A stretch of DNA of 64,000 nt from Prostheceraeus crozeri. Its lineage: Eukaryota > Platyhelminthes > Polycladida > Euryleptidae. Below, piece by piece: positions 58,401-64,000 of the stretch. The position numbers and the translations under genes were made by a program. The notes beneath the pieces are model-generated. The model had not been told where the DNA came from, ran no database searches, and worked only from the letters and a program-made list of their open reading frames with translations. The stretch covers positions 248,001-312,000 of the forward strand of contig CAJQUW010009257.1 of the NCBI GenBank assembly GCA_907163375.1, given 5' to 3'. Each line of letters begins with the position of its first letter. Positions within the stretch are counted from its first letter, which is position 1.

Positions 58401-60219
58401 TTATCTACTCATTGGAGCTTTTTCCACCATGAGTGTAAAAATTACAAGTTCCTTAACAAGAATAGTTCATCTTTAACAATTAGTTGAAAATACAATCAAT
58501 AAATTTATAGATAATGGAATGAATAATTCTCCGCGTCATGCGAGTGATGAGAATTAAAGTAAAGCAAGTCAAATTCAGCTTATTGGTCACAAAAGTTCAA
58601 CAAGAGTTTGAAAAAAATATTTAGTAAACTCAATACTGATTACAGAGTCAGTATGACTTCATTCAAAACTGGGAAGCTCAAAAATATGTTAGGTTCTGAA
58701 AAACAATCACTTCCTATTGTTTTCAATGTCAAGTTCATTCTGATTGCCATATATTTCGCAAAACGAAGCGGCTTTTGATCAACGTAAATATGAACATTCA
58801 AATGGCAACAGCACTGTTTCGAAACATATTGAATACTGAAGTCCTTGTTTTCTATATTGCAGTGTTTGCTTCAAAATGATCTATCGAGGTATCTTCTGAC
58901 TTTAAGATAGGTATTACCGAATCTATCCAAGTCTATCAAAAATAAATTCTCAGTTAAATCGCACCTTGGAATGCAACGGTGCTTCGCATTTCATAAAAAT
59001 ATTTAATCTTTCATTCATTATTTAAAAAATAGTTATCTTTTATGCTTCCATATTAACTCTCCTTTCTTACTGGTGAGATTTGTTGCATTAAGAAGACTTT
59101 CTGATTGCCGTATGAGTTTAATTCTGCATTTTTGCTCATGCAAATTAAAATTATTTTACGAAATATGGAATATTATTCTATGACTTCAGTAGAATTACTA
59201 AATGAATGATCTATTCGGTTGTGCCATTTTAATGTTCAAGCAGTCCGGTCAATCATAGTTTAAATAACGAACAAGTAATAACTTAATCAATGATAAGAGC
59301 CTATAACACAATTGTCTCCCATTTCTTGACTTTCATAATTCATGTGCTTATCAAAAACACTCGCAGATTTGCAAGAGACTGACTAAATATAGCTCCAAAG
59401 TAGTGATTTACTCAAGTTGGAAGTAAAAGAAAATGGCAAACAATCAATGAAGCATACTAAATTTGAAGAGGGTTCTCTACGATTGTTCTTGCGAAAGTTA
59501 GTCTGCCATTTACAAATACCAACGCGCATTTTGCAATATGTATTTAATTCATGCGTCGACAAGGACACGCAGGTCTATGTTTATAAAAGTCTGTTAATTC
59601 ATATTTACTTGAATATTCAATTGTTGCTGGTAATACTCAAGCAAGGAAGAGAATCACCGAGGAAACAGAGAAATGCATCAAAACGAAGCATGCTTGTAAA
59701 ATTTGAATGAATAAGCTTGTGAACACAATCATAAATCAAGAGAGAATTTTTTTGCTGTAGGCACAAAAAAAAATTATACGTCACTTGAACAATTTCTACT
59801 TCAATTTTGTTTAACAACTGATTTTGATTTGAGCAATTCTATTTTTATGTTCTTTTGGCTCATAATATATGCACGTGGCACGTCCAATGCGTTTTCGGAC
59901 TAAGGTAGAAATTCTGCAGGTATTTGAATTAGGACATCAAGGATTTTCAATGTGGAATATTTGGGCAAAGATTCCATGAAAAATCATGAAAGCTTTAATT
60001 TGTAATCAGTCTGCTGGGAATAATGCTAGAAATACTGGGAAAAAACAAGAAATTTCGCATATTTTGATGAATTACAATTGTAAACAGCATCCATTTGGCA
60101 TCTGCATGTTGTAGATCAGTTTCATGGAATCTGTTAATGCAGTTAGGAATTTATCAACATAGGCGTTCTGCTTACAATCAGATAATAATGAAGACAATTT
60201 TGGAAAAGTGCACTGAATT
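52431..60219. other. Nearly eight kilobases with no recognised gene
   Basis: AT-rich DNA with no domain that I can name. About 54180-54600 contains loosely repeated phrases such as TTGGTTTTCTTGAAAATC, which may be an old degenerate tandem repeat. TAGGCCTA occurs at 56165 and 57881. A 77-codon frame at 56944-57177 has normal-looking composition but no motif. Exons of a host gene could be hidden here, but I see no convincing splice-bounded coding block. Confidence 0.4.
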
Positions 60220-61032
60220 CTATAGAACATTGCACTGGCTTTGTGAATTTTCTTGTCTAAGTGATGCTCGCACATATCGTCCATGCCTCTCTATGAAATC
60301 CTCAGGCATGAATCCAGAAACAAAAGCGTGGCGTCGCAAAAAATTAAAATCATCATGGAAATCTTCATCAAGTCCTGACAGAATGCTTGAAAGGGAAGAT
60401 TCTGATTCCTCAGAAGAATCGTCAATGTTTTCGCGTTTGTATGAGCAGGTATTTATATGATTCTCTAGGTCTTCATATCGAAGAATGATAGGACAGCCGT
60501 TGACGTGATAGTCACATTGAACCGTTTGTTGATTCAGCAAGTTCTTTATATCAGCTGGTGGAGTGATGAAGTCATTGGTGGCTAAGCATTTTCGATCCAA
60601 AGGACATGCTTGTTCTGTTCTCAGCCATCTCACAATACATTTGCGGCAAAACATGTGATCACATGGAGTCTTTATCGGATCCCTGAGAATTCCATAACAG
60701 ATAGTACAAAGAAGAGCATCGGGAACGTCGCTGACTGATTGGTGAGAGTCGATGGCAGCATTTGACGATGGTTGGTCATTTTCTTCACAATTGGTTGCTA
60801 TAGAAGCAACTTCGCGAAATTGTCTCACATTGAAGACTTCACCAGGAGTATCTAAACCTGAATATGTGATATCAAAGACTACCAGAAGTCCATCTAAATT
60901 GAGCGACGAATCTGTGGAAACGCATTCCCGAGGAATTGTGAAGTCTCCATAATCTGAGAGAATTTCTATTCCTGGTTCTGAGGAATGGATGATACCGTTG
61001 ATGTTCTCATGCACTGTCGAGTAATCAGACAT
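60220..61032 (-). CDS. RING-finger protein with TRAF-type zinc finger, RNF41/NRDP1-like
   Basis: A 270-residue intact frame, probably an E3 ubiquitin ligase. A low-complexity N-terminal part (1-105) precedes a RING finger with ligands C109, C112, C124, H126, C129, C132 and C143. The last position is aspartate (CPLDR, D146), as in the CPVDR of NRDP1/RNF41. A TRAF-type finger follows: C173, C180, H192 and C196 (CDYHVNGC, then NHINTC). An acidic, serine-rich stretch (205-230) and a basic tail complete it. NRDP1 itself has the RING at its start and a substrate-binding C-terminus; here the RING is internal and that C-terminal domain is absent, so this is a relative rather than an ortholog. The start codon has A at -3. 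No intron is visible, so it is either a single-exon gene or an old retrocopy. No signal peptide or membrane segment is seen; a cytosolic or nuclear protein is likely. Confidence 0.85.
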   Translation of the reverse strand: MSDYSTVHENINGIIHSSEPGIEILSDYGDFTIPRECVSTDSSLNLDGLLVVFDITYSGLDTPGEVFNVRQFREVASIATNCEENDQPSSNAAIDSHQSVSDVPDALLCTICYGILRDPIKTPCDHMFCRKCIVRWLRTEQACPLDRKCLATNDFITPPADIKNLLNQQTVQCDYHVNGCPIILRYEDLENHINTCSYKRENIDDSSEESESSLSSILSGLDEDFHDDFNFLRRHAFVSGFMPEDFIERHGRYVRASLRQENSQSQCNVL

Positions 61033-63485
61033 GATGGAATGAATAAATGGTTGATTGCAGGTGTCTTATATCATACATTCATCAACAAATCTATTTATAG
61101 AATAATTATCTCAAAACAATGCATGACGAACTTCATTTTGTCTGACGAGAATCCATGCGTTTACCTCTTTTCACTGTTTTAAATGCATCACTGCGTATCT
61201 GAATCTATTAACAGGAAATTAACTATACAGATTATAAATAATTGTTGCAGATAAACAAATAGATTGTCCAGATCACAAAATGACATTCACAGAATTTATT
61301 TTAGGCACGATATTTTTCATTTAATGAGGACGAGAATTTAGCAGGGATTGTGAATTGAGATAGACAATATCGACTTCTTCAATTCGACTTCTTACTTCAA
61401 CTGTATTCCGGCAAGTGTAGACGGTATCCTTATCACCTGCGTGTATTAAGTACTTCGGTCATTCTTGCTGATTGTTTTAATTTCTAGCGAACCCACAGGA
61501 TTAGACAGGTCTTGTTCTGTTTGACTAAGAAGGAAACATTGGAACATGTAACGTTAATGAAATGACACAATCTGCTGACATAATACCATAGTAATCGAAC
61601 AATGGACAGCCAGTTCAACATTAAACACGTCAAATTGTGCAAGTTTCAGTGACTGTTATCAACCGGATCACACAGCAACGAGAAACAGACGATATCAAGT
61701 TATGCATAGAAGTTTGTGAACGTTTTTTCGTGCACCTGCTAACTTTTTAAATAATGATCGGAATGGCCAACATCATCGAGAAAACTTTTGCGCAATGATC
61801 TGAATTCTTCGAATCTGAAAGAATCGTGACGATCGGAGCATATTTAAGGAATTCACAACAATCCACAAGCGACGTACGACAAGAAAGTTATCTACGAATT
61901 GTTGTAGGCTGCCAATTTAACAGCATAAGCGTTATACAGGTATTGGCTTAATGCATTGCCTTTTTTCATGTATTATTTGTTGTATTTCACGCAAAATGAT
62001 ATATACAAAATTCTGTCTAACACAATATGCATTACATCTAGTTTAATGGATTAAATTCACAAGGAAGCCATGTAATCAAAGCACAGTTTAAAAAGCTAAT
62101 TAAACAAATTATTAGATAGACATTTACGGTAGGTCTACATCAAAGTTGATGATAGCACAGTTTTATCATAGAAAGACCAATCGTGTGGTTGAAGTAGGTT
62201 ACATATCTACGTGTACATACATGTAAGCTTACATGTAGATGACTTGCTATGACATGATGTGGTCATTTTCTAAGGTAGAATTTTTCCTAGAAAACCGCAA
62301 ATGATCATTCATGGTCAATTTCTTTACTCTTGGGTTCTCACTCTTGGGGGAATGTAACACAACAAGAGGTAAATGTAACCTAGATAAACTAGAAGTTGGT
62401 TGACTAAGGACTCTGCATCAAATACAACCATTTTTGAAAATGCCAGCCTCTACGAATATAATGGTTTGATTTGTTGGATGAACCATGTAATGGCTTACCA
62501 TTCAGTGAGTATCATTATGTGAATAGCATAATATACATGTAAATAGCGACAGTGGAGTTCAGTCCTCCATCTAGCGTCTTGCTGTCTTCGCATTGCGGTG
62601 GTCATAATCGGCATAGCTTAATAATACTGTCCACTAAAGAATTGGAAACTCGGCCCGAGAGGGGACCGGGCCCAGAAATTCTGGACTGGTTCCAACTCTA
62701 CATGGTAATGCTCCTGTGTATATAGAAAATATATTCATGTTGTAGACAATCAGCAAGTCAGGTGCGGATAACTGTCATTCGCATCATAAAAGTCGTTCAT
62801 AAAAGTCAGCATATTTTGCTCAGAGACCTGGGTTTTCCATACATCAGCCATTTTCCATACCATCAAAATCCTGAAGGAAGTCCAATGAACCTTTTTCACT
62901 TAGGCAGGAGAAACACAAAATATGCCATAAGTCACAATCCGCAAATAAAATTCCTTCGCATACATTTCAATGATAGCTGACATACAGAGTAAAGCCATAA
63001 GGCTTATCCATATGAGCCAAAGATCAAAGTCGCCATAGTCACTTAGCAATGTCCTCCGGCTTATGAAAGATTGTGATGCAAAGTGCAGGGGATGTCTGTT
63101 TCCTGGGTACGTGTAGCTCAATCTAACTACACCAAAAAACACCACATGAAGAATCTTTGTGAAAAATAATGATTTTACATAATTATGCATAAGACATTGA
63201 TTCATTATCAATAAAAATTGAAAAAAATTGAAAGCATGACTCTGAATCACTCAGTTAATTGCATAATTGAAATACCACTGAGGACTTCCGTTCTTCGTGA
63301 AATCTCTTATTCTTTCTGGTGTCTCTTTCATGGATAATGTGATTTTGTACAACGTCTAAAGCGGCCTACAGCTACAGTCGTGTGAGAATTAAAAATATTT
63401 ATGAAGCTTTAGTTCAAGAAAAGAAGTTCAATTTGTCAATACGAGGTCGCTTGAAGCAAAAATGCTTGTATATTTATCTTATTAC
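61033..63485. other. No recognised gene upstream of the RING gene
   Basis: This holds the presumed promoter of the minus-strand RING gene, but no clear TATA box or initiator can be assigned by eye. Open frames at 62762-62980 (plus) and 62900-63250 (minus) show no motif. Confidence 0.4.
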
Positions 63486-63640
63486 AGTTAAGTTCGCATA
63501 ATGCGGTTTTGTCTAATACGGTTATTTGTATGATGCATTAAATGATCTTGTCCCGAACGTTTTGCTATTAAAATATATAGCGTCAATATCGTCAATAAAG
63601 GTTTCTTCTAAGACGGTTTTTCGTGTAATACGGTGGACCA
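63486..63640. repeat. AATACGG-type repeats, possible pogo/Tigger-like transposon end
   Basis: ATAATGCGG (63498), CTAATACGG (63513), CTAAGACGG (63608) and GTAATACGG (63625) are variants of one short motif. The lead-in ACAGTTAAGTTCGCATAATG resembles the start of known pogo/Tigger-like elements, whose ends hold repeats of this kind. The opposite end is not visible in the window. Confidence 0.45.
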
Positions 63641-64000
63641 TATTTATAGTAATAAGTCGATAGATGTCGTCTACTACAGTCAAACATTTATATACACAGA
63701 GAGAAGACGATAAGTAAAAATTATAATCTTGTCATAAGGAACATTGTCTTTGCATGCAATTGAAGGGGTCAGATGTATGAGGGGATAAGCAGCATTCTTT
63801 CAGAAACAAAGATATGTCACCCCATGTAATGTTTCTCTTGACCGAGTTAGACGATGATTGGAGGTTTCCTTAAATGGCTGCCAGAAGGTGCATAAGGGGA
63901 TAAGCCACGAAGTTTAGCATGAACAAAGGGATAAGCCACTATCTGCACTTTAAAGTCCAAGGTCCAAAGCAAGAAATGGACAATCATGTCGTTGCACAAT
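63641..64000. other. No gene; GGGATAAGC motif three times
   Basis: GGGATAAGC occurs at 63782, 63897 and 63928. No coding domain is visible before the window ends. Confidence 0.35.

Overview
This window looks like AT-rich nuclear DNA from an invertebrate animal, probably marine; I cannot name the species. Reasons: a spliceosomal intron inside a Tc1 transposase, LINEs and a Penelope-like element, DNA transposons of the Tc1, pogo/Tigger, piggyBac and hAT groups, two reverse-transcriptase families that I know mainly from marine invertebrates, and a metazoan-style RING/TRAF-finger protein. There is no bacterial gene organisation, operon or CRISPR array. Only one open reading frame looks like an ordinary, intact host gene: a 270-residue RING-finger protein on the minus strand at 60220-61032. 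Nearly everything else recognisable is mobile-element sequence of different ages.

Layout. 0.8-1.9 kb: LINE fragment. 1.9-2.6 kb: hairpin-rich non-autonomous element. 2.6-3.85 kb: reverse-transcriptase family A, cut by a Tc1 element (3852-5259) whose transposase has a 61-bp intron. 6.05-7.37 kb: second, intronless and deleted Tc1 element. 8.2-9.85 kb: minus-strand LINE. 11.5-12.6 kb: 1.1-kb hAT-type element with a perfect 8-bp target duplication. 13.6-13.95 kb: LINE 3' tail. 14.3-18.2 kb: reverse-transcriptase family B, invaded by a small hAT (14450-15240) and by a MITE with long inverted ends (15587-16179). 19.6-20.3 kb: a second copy of the same small hAT, inverted. 21.1-22.4 kb: Penelope-like relic on the minus strand. 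25.1-28.2 kb: LINE relic with endonuclease, reverse transcriptase and 3' domain. 28.2-33.5 kb: no recognisable gene.

33.5-52.4 kb is the most striking part: four elements nested like Russian dolls. A pogo/Tigger-type transposon (ends 33511 and 52428, TA on both sides) is split by a piggyBac-like element (34964-52058, TTAA on both sides). That contains a Ty3/Gypsy LTR retrotransposon (43309-51227, target duplication GTAT), which contains a hAT-type element (47547-49530, target duplication ACGGTGAC). The duplications at all four levels are still readable, so the order of events is fixed. The Gypsy element has integrase upstream of reverse transcriptase (Gmr1-type order) and two 522-bp LTRs that look identical, so it is young. 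The piggyBac interior also carries four tandem copies of a 159-bp repeat and a partial piggyBac transposase.

52.4-64 kb is mostly featureless AT-rich DNA holding the RING gene and, near the right edge, a block of AATACGG-like repeats resembling a pogo-type transposon end. The genes do not form a pathway; the window records successive transposon invasions beside one host gene. All calls come from reading the sequence by eye, with no database search.
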